The notes beneath the pieces were generated by a model. The model saw nothing but the letters and a program-made list of their open reading frames with translations. It ran no database searches and had not been told where the DNA came from. Positions 24,955 through 34,234 of a DNA stretch of 62,783 nt are shown one piece after another (within the stretch, counting starts at the first letter, position 1; every line of letters starts with the position of its first letter). Source of the stretch: Porphyromonas cangingivalis (GTDB lineage Bacteria > Bacteroidota > Bacteroidia > Bacteroidales > Paludibacteraceae); NCBI GenBank assembly GCA_945902955.1, contig CAMDNO010000005.1:1-62783 (forward strand), in the 5' to 3' direction. The position numbers and the translations under genes were made by a program.

Positions 24955-24996
24955 TGTTTTTTGTTCCTGTGGACTGTAATTTTGACATACAACTGA

Positions 24997-25027
24997 CAAA
25001 AGTAGCAAAAAATCTGTTATTTAGAAA
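24997..25027 (-). promoter_or_regulatory. Promoter of the regulator-lptE-secG operon
   Basis: On the minus strand TTTC (25024-25027), 19 bases, then TACTTTTG (24997-25004), followed by C. This is one base from TTTG-N19-TAnnTTTG. The ATG at 24954 is 43 bases downstream of the -7 box. Confidence 0.65.
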
Positions 25028-25131
25028 GGATTGTATTAATTTTACCAAATAGCTTTGAAAAATAACGATTGAATTCATACACTTTTAAAGTTTTCACGTA
25101 TCTTTACAATCCCAATCACTAAATGGAACCC

Positions 25132-25227
25132 AAATCAACTCAAAAATCAATCAACCGATGAACAAATCAACCGATGAACAAATTAACTGATCAAACAAAT
25201 AACAGATGAACCAATCAACTAATTAAC
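25132..25227 (+). repeat. 8-bp tandem repeat, locus B (upstream of smpB)
   Basis: AAC trinucleotides recur at 8-base intervals from 25139 to 25227, with only two positions missing the motif but keeping phase. The unit is close to RATNAACN, read in the direction of smpB. The stretch is poor in G and T and forms most of the leader of smpB. Confidence 0.85.
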
Positions 25228-25241
25228 CAACAACAAAGAGA

Positions 25242-25697
25242 ATGTTCAAAAAATCGAATGTATTAATACGAAATAAGCGCGCCACTTTTGATTACGAAAT
25301 AGAGGAGCGGTTTGTGGCTGGGTTGCAATTGTTTGGAACCGAAATAAAGTCGATTAGAGACGGAAAAGCTTCGTTAGTCGACACCTTTTGTACGTTTATA
25401 AACAACGAGCTATGGGTGCGCAATATGCACATTTCTACTTATTTTTTCGGTACATATAATAACCACGAAGTGCGGCGCGACCGCAAGTTGCTACTTAATG
25501 CTCGCGAGTTGAAAAAGCTTGCAAAAGCAACCAAAGAAACTGGATTTACCATTATTCCTACCAAACTTTTTATTATCGAAAAAGGACTTGCTAAAATAGA
25601 AATTGGGCTTGCTCGTGGTAAGAAAAACTACGATAAACGTCAGAGCTTAAAGGAGAAAGAAGACAAACGCCTCATAGATAGAGCTATGAAGCGTTAG
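25242..25697 (+). CDS. smpB: SsrA-binding protein SmpB
   Basis: The 151-residue protein matches SmpB, which carries tmRNA to stalled ribosomes. Visible motifs: [50 protein letters not shown] and the basic tail [25 protein letters not shown]. No tmRNA gene was recognised in the window. It is convergent with the XRE regulator, 6 bp apart, and is preceded by the locus B repeat. Confidence 0.97.
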   Translation: MFKKSNVLIRNKRATFDYEIEERFVAGLQLFGTEIKSIRDGKASLVDTFCTFINNELWVRNMHISTYFFGTYNNHEVRRDRKLLLNARELKKLAKATKETGFTIIPTKLFIIEKGLAKIEIGLARGKKNYDKRQSLKEKEDKRLIDRAMKR

Positions 25698-25703
25698 TTG
25701 TTT

Positions 25704-25913
25704 TTATTCTTCGTCGCTATATTCGAGTATATCTGCCGGTTGGCAGTTCAATGTTTTGCAGATAGCCTCCAATGTGCTGAATCGAATGGCTTTTGCTTTT
25801 CCGGTTTTTAGAATCGACAGGTTTGCCGGCGTAATGTCTACCCTTTCCGAAAGTTCGTTGAGCGAAATTTTTCGACGAGCCATCATTACATCCAAATTTA
25901 CAATTATAGGCAT
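25704..25913 (-). CDS. XRE-family regulator paired with DUF2975
   Basis: The 69-residue protein is a single Cro/C1-type helix-turn-helix (RKISLNELSERVDITPANLSILKTGKAKAIRFSTLEAICKTL) with a short acidic tail. It belongs to the YozG-like group that regularly accompanies DUF2975 membrane proteins. It lies 12 bp after the DUF2975 gene, itself 8 bp after the S46 peptidase, so all three may share a transcript. Confidence 0.92.
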   Translation of the reverse strand: MPIIVNLDVMMARRKISLNELSERVDITPANLSILKTGKAKAIRFSTLEAICKTLNCQPADILEYSDEE

Positions 25914-25925
25914 TTTTTATTGTTC

Positions 25926-26582
25926 TTAAATTGTTAAATCTTGTTCTTCTTTCAATTCGATGGCTATGCGCATCACTTCATTCATTATCAATATAACAAC
26001 ACCCATAATGATAGCATTGAAATCGATTACTTTGGAATAAGTAAATTGATAATTCGATAAATCGACCATGTATTGAGCAGATAAAATGTTTATTAACTGA
26101 ATAATAGTCCCCAAAATGCCCATAGCAATCAATATTTGTCCAATGTTATTGATGCGAGCCAGATTAATTGGTTCAAATTCCCATGCATGTTGTAATGAAC
26201 GGAAAATTTTTATAAATAAAACAGGAATCCAAATACCCAAAATGAGTACAATGACAGTCAATGCCATATAAAATGCATTCATTGCCAGCCACCAAATTGG
26301 TTTTTCAGTCAAATCATTAACCAAAACTGAAATATTAGTTGCCTGGACCAATACAGCTTGTCCATTTTTTAGATTTATTTCGTTTGGAATAGTATTCGCA
26401 GCATTTCTGGGCACCACATCCATTAATAAAAACTCTTGCGTTTTTACATTTGTTTCATCTTCGTATTTAGCTATCGAAAGTCCGTATTTTACACCTTCGA
26501 TAAAAGGTAAAATAGCTCCCTGATACATGCTTGCAAAAAACACGATCAACAATACGATACTTAAAGTTTTGAGACGTTTCAT
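25926..26582 (-). CDS. DUF2975 membrane protein
   Basis: The 218-residue protein has an N-terminal hydrophobic helix, a periplasmic segment of about 70 residues, and three more helices (about 105-130, 150-170 and 190-210). The pattern, together with the adjacent small XRE regulator, fits DUF2975. Such pairs may work as membrane sensor plus regulator, but the signal is unknown. Confidence 0.8.
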   Translation of the reverse strand: MKRLKTLSIVLLIVFFASMYQGAILPFIEGVKYGLSIAKYEDETNVKTQEFLLMDVVPRNAANTIPNEINLKNGQAVLVQATNISVLVNDLTEKPIWWLAMNAFYMALTVIVLILGIWIPVLFIKIFRSLQHAWEFEPINLARINNIGQILIAMGILGTIIQLINILSAQYMVDLSNYQFTYSKVIDFNAIIMGVVILIMNEVMRIAIELKEEQDLTI

Positions 26583-26590
26583 ATTTTGTT

Positions 26591-28729
26591 TTATTTTATA
26601 AGAAGTTCATTAATAAGTCGTTGTGCGCTTCCCACTTTGTCCATTACGAATAAAACATAGCGAATATCCACGTTAATGGTACGTTGTAATTCGGGTTCGA
26701 ACACAATATCGCCACTCATAGCTTCCCAGTTACCATCAAAAGCTAAACCAATTAATTCGCCTTTAGCGTTAAAAATGGGACTTCCAGAATTTCCTCCCGT
26801 AATGTCGTTTGTGCTCAGGAATGCCACGTGCATTTTGCCCGTTTTGACATCAAAGTAATTTCCAAAATCTTTTGAGTTAATAGCAAATTTTAATTTTTGA
26901 GGCACATCGAATTCATAATCGTTCGGAATTTCTTTTTCCAAAATACCATCGGTAGTTGTATAATAGTTGTAAGTGGCAGCATCGGCTGGTTTGTAACCTT
27001 TGATATTCCCATAAGTAAGTCGCATAGTGAAATTAGCATCAGGATAGCGCGCAGTGCCTTTTTCGTTTGCCATTTCTTTCAATCCAGCTTCGAATAGTCT
27101 TTCGGCATCGTCGATTTGCGCGACAGCATCGTTGTAGTCGCCCTTTTGTAAACTTCCCGAAAGAACAGATAGTTCGCGCCAATACAATAAAGCAGGATCG
27201 TTGAGTAAATTTTTAGATTTTTTGTTTAATGCCTTTTTGAATTTTTCGAAAGTTGTAAATGCCGATTTGGAATAAATATAATTGCAGTAATTATCGGCAC
27301 TTCCTTTGTATTTTTTGTCAATTACGGTGTATAAAGCGGGTAAATATTCGGGCGTTACAGCTTTTTTGTATTCATTTATCATAACGGGAAATGTGGCTTT
27401 ATCGACCTCAACATAATAATCTTTGTACATTTCCTCCGCTTTTTTGAGTACCGAATCTTTGTTAAATTCACCCTCAGTCAGATTCACCAAGCGCGAAGCA
27501 ATACGTGGCATTTCGGCACCACCCTTTAGCGATTCGCGCATAAAGTTGAGCGCACGGCTGTAGGGATTAATTTTTTCGTATCCTGCTTGTAGGTTTTCGA
27601 GCACTTTGCCATAGGTTGCTTTTCGGGCTTCATTTGTGTTTACCCATTCGGAAAAAGCTTTTTCTTCGTCCTTTTTACGATTTAACGTACTCAATTTTGT
27701 GATAGCTTTGTTCATACCAATGCTGTTTTTCCAATAGTTGGAGCTACGAGCAAATTTGCTGGCATAAGCAATGTTAATAGCCTCATTGGTTCGCATAAAT
27801 TGCCTCCACACATCTTGTTTGGCGCCACGCACATCAATTCGTGCCCGATTTATATTGTTCATGCGGTTTACAATTCCCCACGACGACAAGTAACGTGTTG
27901 TTGTGCCCGGATTCCCCATAATCATGCTGTAATCTCCTTCAGCGTAGCCTTTGCTTGATATAGCTGCAAATCGTTTAGGTGTGTAAGGCACATTTTTTTT
28001 ATTATAATCAGCGGGTTTGCCATTCGTGTCGGCGTATACACGAAATACCGAAAAATCGCCTGTATGTCGGGGCCACATCCAATTATCGGTGTCGCCACCA
28101 AATTTACCTATCGACGAAGGTGGAGCATAAGCAAATCGAATGTCGCTAAACTCTTGGTATACAAATACATAAAATTCATTGTCGGAATAAAAGGATTTGG
28201 GAGAGATTTTAAAACTTTTATCATTGTAAAGACTGTCCTTCTCAAACTCTTTTTTTATGTTTGATAAAATTGTATCTTGCATTTCGGAGCGTTTAGTGCC
28301 CGAAATTGAATCGGGAAGTTGCAATTTTACCCGTTCGGTAATATCGGTAATGCTTACTAAAAAGCGTACTGTAAGTCCGGGGGTTGGAATTTCATCCTCT
28401 AACTTTTGGGCAGTAAATCCGTCTTTTAGATAATTGTGTTCTACGGTGCTATGTTGCTGGATAGCTCCAAAACCGCAATGATGATTGGTGAAAACCAAAC
28501 CCTGATTTGAAACAACAATTCCCGTACAGCCATTACCAAAAACAATAACGGCATCTTTGAGACTTATATTTTTATCGCTATAAATTTCTTCGGCAGTTAA
28601 AGTACAACCCATTCCATTTATTTTTTGAATATTAAGCTTTTCGATAAGCGGTAACATCCACATTCCTTCGTCGGCTCTGGCAGTAAAGAAGCTCACTGCT
28701 ACCAATAATACAATTGCTAATCTCTTCAT
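26591..28729 (-). CDS. S46 family dipeptidyl-peptidase, DPP7-like
   Basis: The 712-residue exported serine exopeptidase has a signal peptide (MKRLAIVLLVAVSFFTARAD) and the S46 triad: His in VFTNHHCGFGAIQQHS, Asp in GGDTDNWMWPRHTGDFSVFR, Ser in GGNSGSPIFN. S46 enzymes remove dipeptides from peptide N-termini in the periplasm and feed amino-acid fermenters. Eighteen residues after the serine is a glycine (LAFDGNWEAM); in Porphyromonas this position is Gly in DPP7 (hydrophobic P1) and Arg in DPP11 (acidic P1), so DPP7-type specificity is predicted. Confidence 0.93.
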   Translation of the reverse strand: MKRLAIVLLVAVSFFTARADEGMWMLPLIEKLNIQKINGMGCTLTAEEIYSDKNISLKDAVIVFGNGCTGIVVSNQGLVFTNHHCGFGAIQQHSTVEHNYLKDGFTAQKLEDEIPTPGLTVRFLVSITDITERVKLQLPDSISGTKRSEMQDTILSNIKKEFEKDSLYNDKSFKISPKSFYSDNEFYVFVYQEFSDIRFAYAPPSSIGKFGGDTDNWMWPRHTGDFSVFRVYADTNGKPADYNKKNVPYTPKRFAAISSKGYAEGDYSMIMGNPGTTTRYLSSWGIVNRMNNINRARIDVRGAKQDVWRQFMRTNEAINIAYASKFARSSNYWKNSIGMNKAITKLSTLNRKKDEEKAFSEWVNTNEARKATYGKVLENLQAGYEKINPYSRALNFMRESLKGGAEMPRIASRLVNLTEGEFNKDSVLKKAEEMYKDYYVEVDKATFPVMINEYKKAVTPEYLPALYTVIDKKYKGSADNYCNYIYSKSAFTTFEKFKKALNKKSKNLLNDPALLYWRELSVLSGSLQKGDYNDAVAQIDDAERLFEAGLKEMANEKGTARYPDANFTMRLTYGNIKGYKPADAATYNYYTTTDGILEKEIPNDYEFDVPQKLKFAINSKDFGNYFDVKTGKMHVAFLSTNDITGGNSGSPIFNAKGELIGLAFDGNWEAMSGDIVFEPELQRTINVDIRYVLFVMDKVGSAQRLINELLIK

Positions 28730-28774
28730 TATTAAAAAATTAAAATATATATTTCTTGTTTGTTATTTAAAAAT

Positions 28775-28822
28775 TATCGAATTTCGATATACAAAGTTAG
28801 ACAATTATTTATATTTATGAAA
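28775..28822 (-). promoter_or_regulatory. Promoter and palindrome upstream of the S46 peptidase
   Basis: On the minus strand TTTC (28819-28822), 19 bases, then TAACTTTG (28792-28799). Directly downstream, at the expected start site, TATCGAA-T-TTCGATA (28775-28789) is a perfect 15-base inverted repeat and a plausible operator. Confidence 0.6.
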
Positions 28823-28844
28823 GTTTTATTCAAAAAATGTCTAT

Positions 28845-28875
28845 TTTCATACGTCTTCTTTTTTTTATATATTTG
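28845..28875 (+). promoter_or_regulatory. Promoter of holB
   Basis: TTTC (28845-28848), 19 bases, then TATATTTG (28868-28875) followed by C, close to the TTTG-N19-TAnnTTTG consensus. It lies 31 bases before the holB ATG and is divergent from the S46 promoter. Confidence 0.65.
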
Positions 28876-28906
28876 CAAATTATATTATTAAGGAAATCAA
28901 AAACAG

Positions 28907-30064
28907 ATGTTATTTTCGGAAATCATTGGACAACACGAAATTAAGGAACGCTTTATTCGCTCTGTGCGGGAGCAGCGTATACCTCATGCTCAATTGTTGC
29001 GCGGCCCCGAAGGTATTGGAAAGTTGGCATTAGCTATTGCTTACGCGCAATATATTTGCTGTGAAAATAAGGGAGAAACCGATTCGTGTGGCGTTTGTCC
29101 ATCATGTGTTAAGTTTAAAAAATTAGCGCATCCCGATTTGCATTTTGTTTTTCCAATCATTCGCCCTGCGGGTAAAACAAGTACTGTGTGCGATGATTTT
29201 ATAGCTCCTTTTCGGGCGAAAATTACTCAAAGTCCGTATTTTAGCGTAAACGAATGGTATGCAGAAATTAGTGGCGATGCCAAGCAAGGGATGATTTATT
29301 CCAACGAAAGTCAGGAGATAATTCGCAAATTAAGCCTCAAAACCTACGAATCGGAATACAAGGTAATGATTATTTGGTTGCCGGAGAAAATGAATGGTGA
29401 GTGTGCCAATAAGTTACTGAAAATTTTGGAAGAACCACCCGAAAAGACTGTTTTTCTATTGGTTTCCAACACGCCCGACGAACTGCTTACCACTATTCTT
29501 TCGCGCACACAGCAAATTATTGTTCCGAAGCTTAAAGACGAAGATTTGGTAGTGGCTTTGCTTCGAAATCGAGATCTTGAAATTACGCAACACGATGCTC
29601 TCAATGTGGCACGTATTGCCAATGGCAGTTATTTAGCTGCCATGTCGATATTCAATGAGGATGATGAAAACAAGGTGAATTTTGAGCGATTTGTTGTTAT
29701 TATGCGTTTGGCATGGATGGTTGGAAATAAAAAGGATCATGCCTCGCTCAAAACACTTCGTAAATGGTCCGACGATATGGCTGCACCTACTGTGGGGCGC
29801 GAAAAGCAGAAAAAATTTCTAACTTACGCTCAACATTTAACGCGGGAGAATTTTATTTTAAACTTGAAAAACAAAGATTTAAATTATTTTGCAAGCTACG
29901 AATCTGATTTTTCACAAAAATTCTCGCCTTTTATCAACGAGCGAAATGTGGAAGATATAATGAAAGAATTTGAACTTGCCGAAAGACATATTGAACGAAA
30001 TGTAAATGCCAAAATGGTATTTTTCGATTTGGTTCTAAAAATTATAATGCTGTTGAAAAGATAG
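28907..30064 (+). CDS. holB: DNA polymerase III delta' subunit
   Basis: The 385-residue AAA+ clamp-loader subunit begins FSEIIGQHEIKERFIRSV, with Walker A RGPEGIGK (about residues 32-39). A zinc-binding group CGVCPSC follows at about residue 65. KVMIIWLPEKMNGECANKLLKILEEPPEKTVFLLVSN contains the clamp-loader pattern, and TILSRTQ provides the SRC-like motif with Thr in place of Cys. It loads the sliding clamp during replication. Confidence 0.93.
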   Translation: MLFSEIIGQHEIKERFIRSVREQRIPHAQLLRGPEGIGKLALAIAYAQYICCENKGETDSCGVCPSCVKFKKLAHPDLHFVFPIIRPAGKTSTVCDDFIAPFRAKITQSPYFSVNEWYAEISGDAKQGMIYSNESQEIIRKLSLKTYESEYKVMIIWLPEKMNGECANKLLKILEEPPEKTVFLLVSNTPDELLTTILSRTQQIIVPKLKDEDLVVALLRNRDLEITQHDALNVARIANGSYLAAMSIFNEDDENKVNFERFVVIMRLAWMVGNKKDHASLKTLRKWSDDMAAPTVGREKQKKFLTYAQHLTRENFILNLKNKDLNYFASYESDFSQKFSPFINERNVEDIMKEFELAERHIERNVNAKMVFFDLVLKIIMLLKR

Positions 30065-30070
30065 AATAAG

Positions 30071-30119
30071 GTCTGAGGTCTAAAGTCAAAAGACTATTAA
30101 CAAAAGACTTTCGACTAAT
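30071..30119 (+). repeat. 7-bp tandem repeat, locus 2
   Basis: Seven consecutive heptamers, in perfect phase, mostly of the form GWCNNNN (for example GTCTAAA, GTCAAAA, GACTTTC). They lie directly after the holB stop. Confidence 0.8.
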
Positions 30120-30144
30120 ATTTTAACTTCAAAAAAAAATATAT

Positions 30145-30230
30145 CCCCAAACCCCTAAAGGGTTGAAGATTAGTACCGAATGGTTTATTCTTTAAGCTCC
30201 GTTAGCTGACGGATTTGGGGCAGTTTTAAT
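30145..30230. repeat. GC-rich imperfect inverted repeat element
   Basis: CCCCAAA (30145-30151) pairs with TTTGGGG (30224-30230), and the inner part CCCCTAAAGGG and a CCGT/ACGG mini-hairpin extend the structure imperfectly. It fills the gap between holB and ricT and resembles the element at 21175-21233. Confidence 0.6.
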
Positions 30231-30249
30231 TTTCTAATTTAAAAAAAAA

Positions 30250-31455
30250 ATGGATATTACTCTAAATAGCGGCGGTTGCAGCATAACAAAGAAAGGATGC
30301 GACTGCAAGTCGAATAAAAAATTGGGTGTTTACGATTGGTTGAGCGATTTGCCCGAAACCATGACAGATACAGATTTTGTTGAAGTTCAATTTAAAAATA
30401 CCCGTAAGGGTTTTTTTCTAAATAGTACAAAAATCCCACTCGAAAAGGGTGATATTGTTGCTGTAGAGTCATCTCCCGGACACGATATTGGTGAAGTTAC
30501 CTTGATCGGAAGGTTGGTTTTGTTACAAATGAACAAAAACAACATCGATCCCGAACGTTATGAAATTCGTCGCGTGTATCGCAAAGCGCGTGAAGTGGAT
30601 ATTGAAAAATTCAACGAATCAAAGGCGCGTGAGCAGCAAACCATGATTAAAGCCCGACAGATTGCCGACAGTTTAAAGTTAAACATGAAAATTGGTGATG
30701 TCGAATTTCAGGGAGATGGAAACAAAGCCATTTTTTACTATATTGCCGACGAGCGTGTCGATTTTCGTCAGTTAATAAAAGTTTTTGCCGAAACATTTCG
30801 CATTCGTATCGAGATGAAACAAATTGGAGCCCGCCAAGAAGCTGGTAGAATTGGAGGTATTGGCCCTTGTGGACGCGAATTGTGTTGCTCGGGGTGGATG
30901 ACAAACTTCAATTCAGTTTCGACAACGGCAGCTCGCGTTCAAGATATTTCGCTCAATCCGCAAAAATTAGCCGGGCAATGTGGAAAGCTTAAATGTTGTA
31001 TGAATTTCGAAGTAGATACTTATGTTGATGCTCAAAAAGATTTCCCTTCGCGCGAAATGTCGCTCGAAACAACTGATAGTACCTATTATCATTTTAAAAC
31101 CGATGTGTTCAAAGGACTTATAACTTACTCAACATCAAAAGATTTTGGTGCTAATTTAGTAACAATAGACGTAGAACGTGCAAAAACGGTGTTGGCACTC
31201 AATAAAATGGGACAACGACCTGATGTTTTAGATGTGAAACCCGATGGAAATAAACCTTTACCAGTTGATTATACCAATGTGGTTGGTCAGGACAGCTTGA
31301 CCCGTTTCGACTCATCCAAACGAAGTCAGAGTAAAAATGGCAACCGTCCGAATCAATCTTCTGGTGTAACAAGGCCAGTACAAAACGAGAAACCAAGAAC
31401 TAACGCCCCTAAATTGATTAAGCGCAATGACCCTAATGCTCCCAAAGCTAACTAA
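30250..31455 (+). CDS. ricT: PSP1/RicT family protein
   Basis: The 401-residue protein has a PSP1 domain in the middle: KIGDVEFQGDGNKAIFYYIADERVDFRQLIKVFA, then the cysteine blocks CGRELCCSGW and CGKLKCCMNFE. In Bacillus the homologue RicT binds Fe-S clusters with RicA and RicF and affects RNase Y-dependent RNA maturation; in Bacteroidota the partners are not evident. The first 25 residues add another cysteine cluster (GGCSITKKGCDCKS). The C-terminal 80 residues are basic and disordered. gldH starts inside its last codons. Confidence 0.88.
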   Translation: MDITLNSGGCSITKKGCDCKSNKKLGVYDWLSDLPETMTDTDFVEVQFKNTRKGFFLNSTKIPLEKGDIVAVESSPGHDIGEVTLIGRLVLLQMNKNNIDPERYEIRRVYRKAREVDIEKFNESKAREQQTMIKARQIADSLKLNMKIGDVEFQGDGNKAIFYYIADERVDFRQLIKVFAETFRIRIEMKQIGARQEAGRIGGIGPCGRELCCSGWMTNFNSVSTTAARVQDISLNPQKLAGQCGKLKCCMNFEVDTYVDAQKDFPSREMSLETTDSTYYHFKTDVFKGLITYSTSKDFGANLVTIDVERAKTVLALNKMGQRPDVLDVKPDGNKPLPVDYTNVVGQDSLTRFDSSKRSQSKNGNRPNQSSGVTRPVQNEKPRTNAPKLIKRNDPNAPKAN

Positions 31456-31900
31456 AATTTTTTTAGGATGTCTACTTCTTGCATCGTGTACGTCCAATGA
31501 AGTATATTTCAAGTACCAGACGATAAGCGAAAGTGGTTGGAATAAGGATAGCGTATGTAAGTTTGAGTTTACAATTGAAAATGCAGCTCTACCTTACAAT
31601 ATGTATGTAAATACCCGTAATAGAGGCGAATATCCTTATCAGAATTTATGGCTTTTTATTCGTCAAACTTCACCTGATAGCGTGGTTACTAATGATACCA
31701 TTGAATTTTATTTAGCCGATGAGTTTGGTAAATGGTTGGGGAATGGTATAGGCTCGGCATTTAATATGCCTGTGCTTTATCGACAAAATTTTAAATTTCC
31801 GCAGAAAGGCATTTACCGATTCGAAATACAGCATGGAATGCGCGATTCGCTACTTGTAGGTATAAATGATGTGGGCATAAAAGTGGAAAAAGGGAACTAA
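31427..31900 (+). CDS. gldH: Gliding motility lipoprotein GldH
   Basis: The 157-residue protein has a lipoprotein signal with lipobox LLLASC and a conserved GldH core: [35 protein letters not shown] and [43 protein letters not shown]. GldH is needed for gliding in Flavobacterium and is also kept in non-gliding relatives. Its start overlaps ricT by 29 bp (20 bp if the second ATG at 31436 is used), so translation may be coupled. trmB follows 2 bp later. Confidence 0.9.
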   Translation: MTLMLPKLTKIFLGCLLLASCTSNEVYFKYQTISESGWNKDSVCKFEFTIENAALPYNMYVNTRNRGEYPYQNLWLFIRQTSPDSVVTNDTIEFYLADEFGKWLGNGIGSAFNMPVLYRQNFKFPQKGIYRFEIQHGMRDSLLVGINDVGIKVEKGN

Positions 31901-31902
31901 GG

Positions 31903-32661
31903 ATGGGTAAAAATAAATTGTCGAAATTTGCCGATATGGAGCAGTTTGAACATGTGTTTCAAATTTCGTCGCATGTGTTACGCGAAGGCAACAAGCTGGA
32001 AATGAAAGGACAGTGGGGCGAGCGTTTTTTTGGAAACAAAAACCCCATTGTACTCGAATTGGGATGTGGAAAAGGGGAATATACCGTTGGTTTGGCACAA
32101 CTTTTTCCCGATAAAAACTTTGTAGGTGTTGATATTAAAGGTGCTCGTATGTGGACTGGAGCAAAAGATTCGCACGAGAAAGGACTGAAAAATGTCGCAT
32201 TTTTGCGTACCGATATCGAAATGATTCAACATTGCTTTGCTGAGGGCGAAGTGGCCGAAATTTGGCTCACTTTTCCTGATCCACAAATGAAAAAAACTAC
32301 TAAACGCCTCACAGCCACTAATTTTATTCGTTCGTATTTGCAATTTTTGCAACCTGAAGGAATAATTCATCTCAAAACGGATAGCAATTTTATGTTTACA
32401 TATACTTGTGAGATGGTAAAGTTAAATCATTTTCCAGTAAATGTTTCCACCGATAATCTGTATGCTTCTAATTATATGAATCCTATTTTGGAAATAAAAA
32501 CCTATTACGAGCAGCAATGGTTGGGGCGTGGATTGAGCATAAAATACATTCAGTTTGTGCCACTACACAACATCATGTTAGTAGAACCAGAATTAGAAAT
32601 TGAGCATGATTCATACCGCAGTTTTGGTCGTAGCAAAAGGCACGGAATTGAAGAAGATTAA
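31903..32661 (+). CDS. trmB: tRNA (guanine-N7-)-methyltransferase
   Basis: The 252-residue protein is TrmB, which makes m7G46 in tRNA variable loops. The SAM site is [30 protein letters not shown], and the catalytic region is [24 protein letters not shown]. The C-terminus is complete, and its last codons form the left arm of a terminator. Confidence 0.95.
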   Translation: MGKNKLSKFADMEQFEHVFQISSHVLREGNKLEMKGQWGERFFGNKNPIVLELGCGKGEYTVGLAQLFPDKNFVGVDIKGARMWTGAKDSHEKGLKNVAFLRTDIEMIQHCFAEGEVAEIWLTFPDPQMKKTTKRLTATNFIRSYLQFLQPEGIIHLKTDSNFMFTYTCEMVKLNHFPVNVSTDNLYASNYMNPILEIKTYYEQQWLGRGLSIKYIQFVPLHNIMLVEPELEIEHDSYRSFGRSKRHGIEED

Positions 32662-32682
32662 ATTCCGTGCCTTTTGTTTTTT
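32635..32682. terminator. Terminator between trmB and the DUF4301 gene
   Basis: AAAAGGCACGGAATT (32635-32649) and AATTCCGTGCCTTTT (32661-32675) are perfect 15-base arms around an 11-base loop, followed by a T-rich tail. It includes the trmB stop and, with A and T flanks, could act from both sides. Confidence 0.92.
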
Positions 32683-32691
32683 TATTCTAAT

Positions 32692-34209
32692 TTATTGATG
32701 TTCCGGACGTAGTAGGTCGTTTACAGTTTTCACGGGATTGAAGGTTTCGATAGGGACTTCTACAAATACAGTGTTCCAATCGCTCATGGCTCCATTCCAA
32801 AGTCCGGGTAACTCTAATGCTTTCAATTCCTTACCATTTTTCGATTTTAGCGAAATAAAACAAGTTTGCTTATCTACATAATTCAATAAATTGAATTTCT
32901 CTCCTTTATAATTCTTCACTCCACAGACTAAATCTACCGGATTGAAGTGAGTAGATTGTAGCATTTTAGCTTTTTCGTCGGGATTGGACAGGTCTATTTG
33001 TGAACTTTCGAGTATCTGTGTGGAGATGGTGCTGTCTTGATTTACAGTAAGAAACGGTCCACCACCAGGCTCACCTGTGTTTTTCACCATACCACATACC
33101 CGAATTGGTCGATTAAGTTTTGATAAGAGGTAGGATTTACAATCTTCGTCACTTAAACTTTTTAAATCGGGATTGTAATTATTCAACTCTTTTTCGCAGA
33201 ACTGAATAATTTCTTGTAGCATGGCGTCGCTAATAATCTCGTTTTTGAGTTTTCGCACATATTCGAACGATTTTAATTGAAGATGAACCAACATGCCAGC
33301 AATTACTTTTTTGAAAATAACTGTCTGGTTTTTAAGTGAATCGGGGACTACATTGTCAATGTTCTTTACAAAAATAATATCTGCATTCAAATCATTCAGA
33401 TTTTCGATAAGTGCACCATGACCACCGGGGCGAAAAATTAGTTTGTCATTTTCGCGGAAAGGTTGGTTGTTTTCATCGGCTGCAATTGTATCGGTTGATG
33501 GTTTTTGTTCCGAAAAACCTATATTGAATTTTTTGCCCAATGATTTCTCGAATGCAGTTACCGATTCTCCTACATGATTTTCGAACAATTGGCGATGCTC
33601 TGTCGAAACAGTAAAATGTATATTTACTTGATTTGAAGCGTTCGATGCATACATAGCTCCTTCGACCAAATGCTCTTGAAGTGAAGTACGTTTTGACTCG
33701 GGGTACGAATGGAACAGGAGTAGACCTTTGGGTAATGCACCGTAATTTAATCCATTAGCATTCAGTAAGTTTTCAATTATCGTTTTGGTTTTTCCTTCAA
33801 CAATAAGTTCGTCGATACTTTTGCTATTATTCGAAATGCAAACTTTATTCAACTCTTCGTAAAATGCAAATTTTTTACAATCTTTGAAAAATTTTAGTTC
33901 GGCATCTTTTGTAGGTTCACTGTAGGATGCGTCGATATATTCAAATAAATCTTTAAACATGCGACTAGCAGCTCCTGAGGCAGGTACGAATTTAAGAATC
34001 GAAGCGTTCCCTTTTAAATAGTTATCCCATTTGTCTAACAAATGAATCATTTTGTCGTGCTCCACAATTACAATCCCATTTTCGGGCGATGCGGGACTTA
34101 TAATTTTCAAATACGGAAATCCAGTTTCGAAACTATTTAGTTGTTGCTGAATTTGAGCTTCGGAAATTCCTTTTCCGGCTATTAACTGCAAGTCGTTAGT
34201 TGTGAGCAT
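32692..34209 (-). CDS. DUF4301 family protein, possible nucleotidyltransferase fold
   Basis: The 505-residue protein matches the Bacteroidota family DUF4301 (starts DLQLIAGKGISEAQIQQQL). Two segments resemble sugar-nucleotide pyrophosphorylases: KFVPASGAASRMFKDL near residue 75, in the place of the GGxGTR loop, and PGGHGALIENLNDL then IIFVKNIDNVVPD near residues 260-290, like the NxDN metal site. The resemblance is my reading; no activity is known for the family. It appears monocistronic, facing a shared terminator. Confidence 0.82.
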   Translation of the reverse strand: MLTTNDLQLIAGKGISEAQIQQQLNSFETGFPYLKIISPASPENGIVIVEHDKMIHLLDKWDNYLKGNASILKFVPASGAASRMFKDLFEYIDASYSEPTKDAELKFFKDCKKFAFYEELNKVCISNNSKSIDELIVEGKTKTIIENLLNANGLNYGALPKGLLLFHSYPESKRTSLQEHLVEGAMYASNASNQVNIHFTVSTEHRQLFENHVGESVTAFEKSLGKKFNIGFSEQKPSTDTIAADENNQPFRENDKLIFRPGGHGALIENLNDLNADIIFVKNIDNVVPDSLKNQTVIFKKVIAGMLVHLQLKSFEYVRKLKNEIISDAMLQEIIQFCEKELNNYNPDLKSLSDEDCKSYLLSKLNRPIRVCGMVKNTGEPGGGPFLTVNQDSTISTQILESSQIDLSNPDEKAKMLQSTHFNPVDLVCGVKNYKGEKFNLLNYVDKQTCFISLKSKNGKELKALELPGLWNGAMSDWNTVFVEVPIETFNPVKTVNDLLRPEHQ

Positions 34210-34234
34210 ATTGTAAAAATTGTTTGTTTGTGTA

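Noticed and set aside
24955-25008. 18-residue N-terminal extension of the enhancer-binding regulator
   Set aside because: It would start directly beside the -7 box (24997-25004), before the likely transcription start; the ATG at 24954 fits both promoter and family.
31978-32370. 130-residue minus-strand open frame
   Set aside because: It is fully antisense to trmB, a clear gene; the product looks unstructured and has no recognisable motif.
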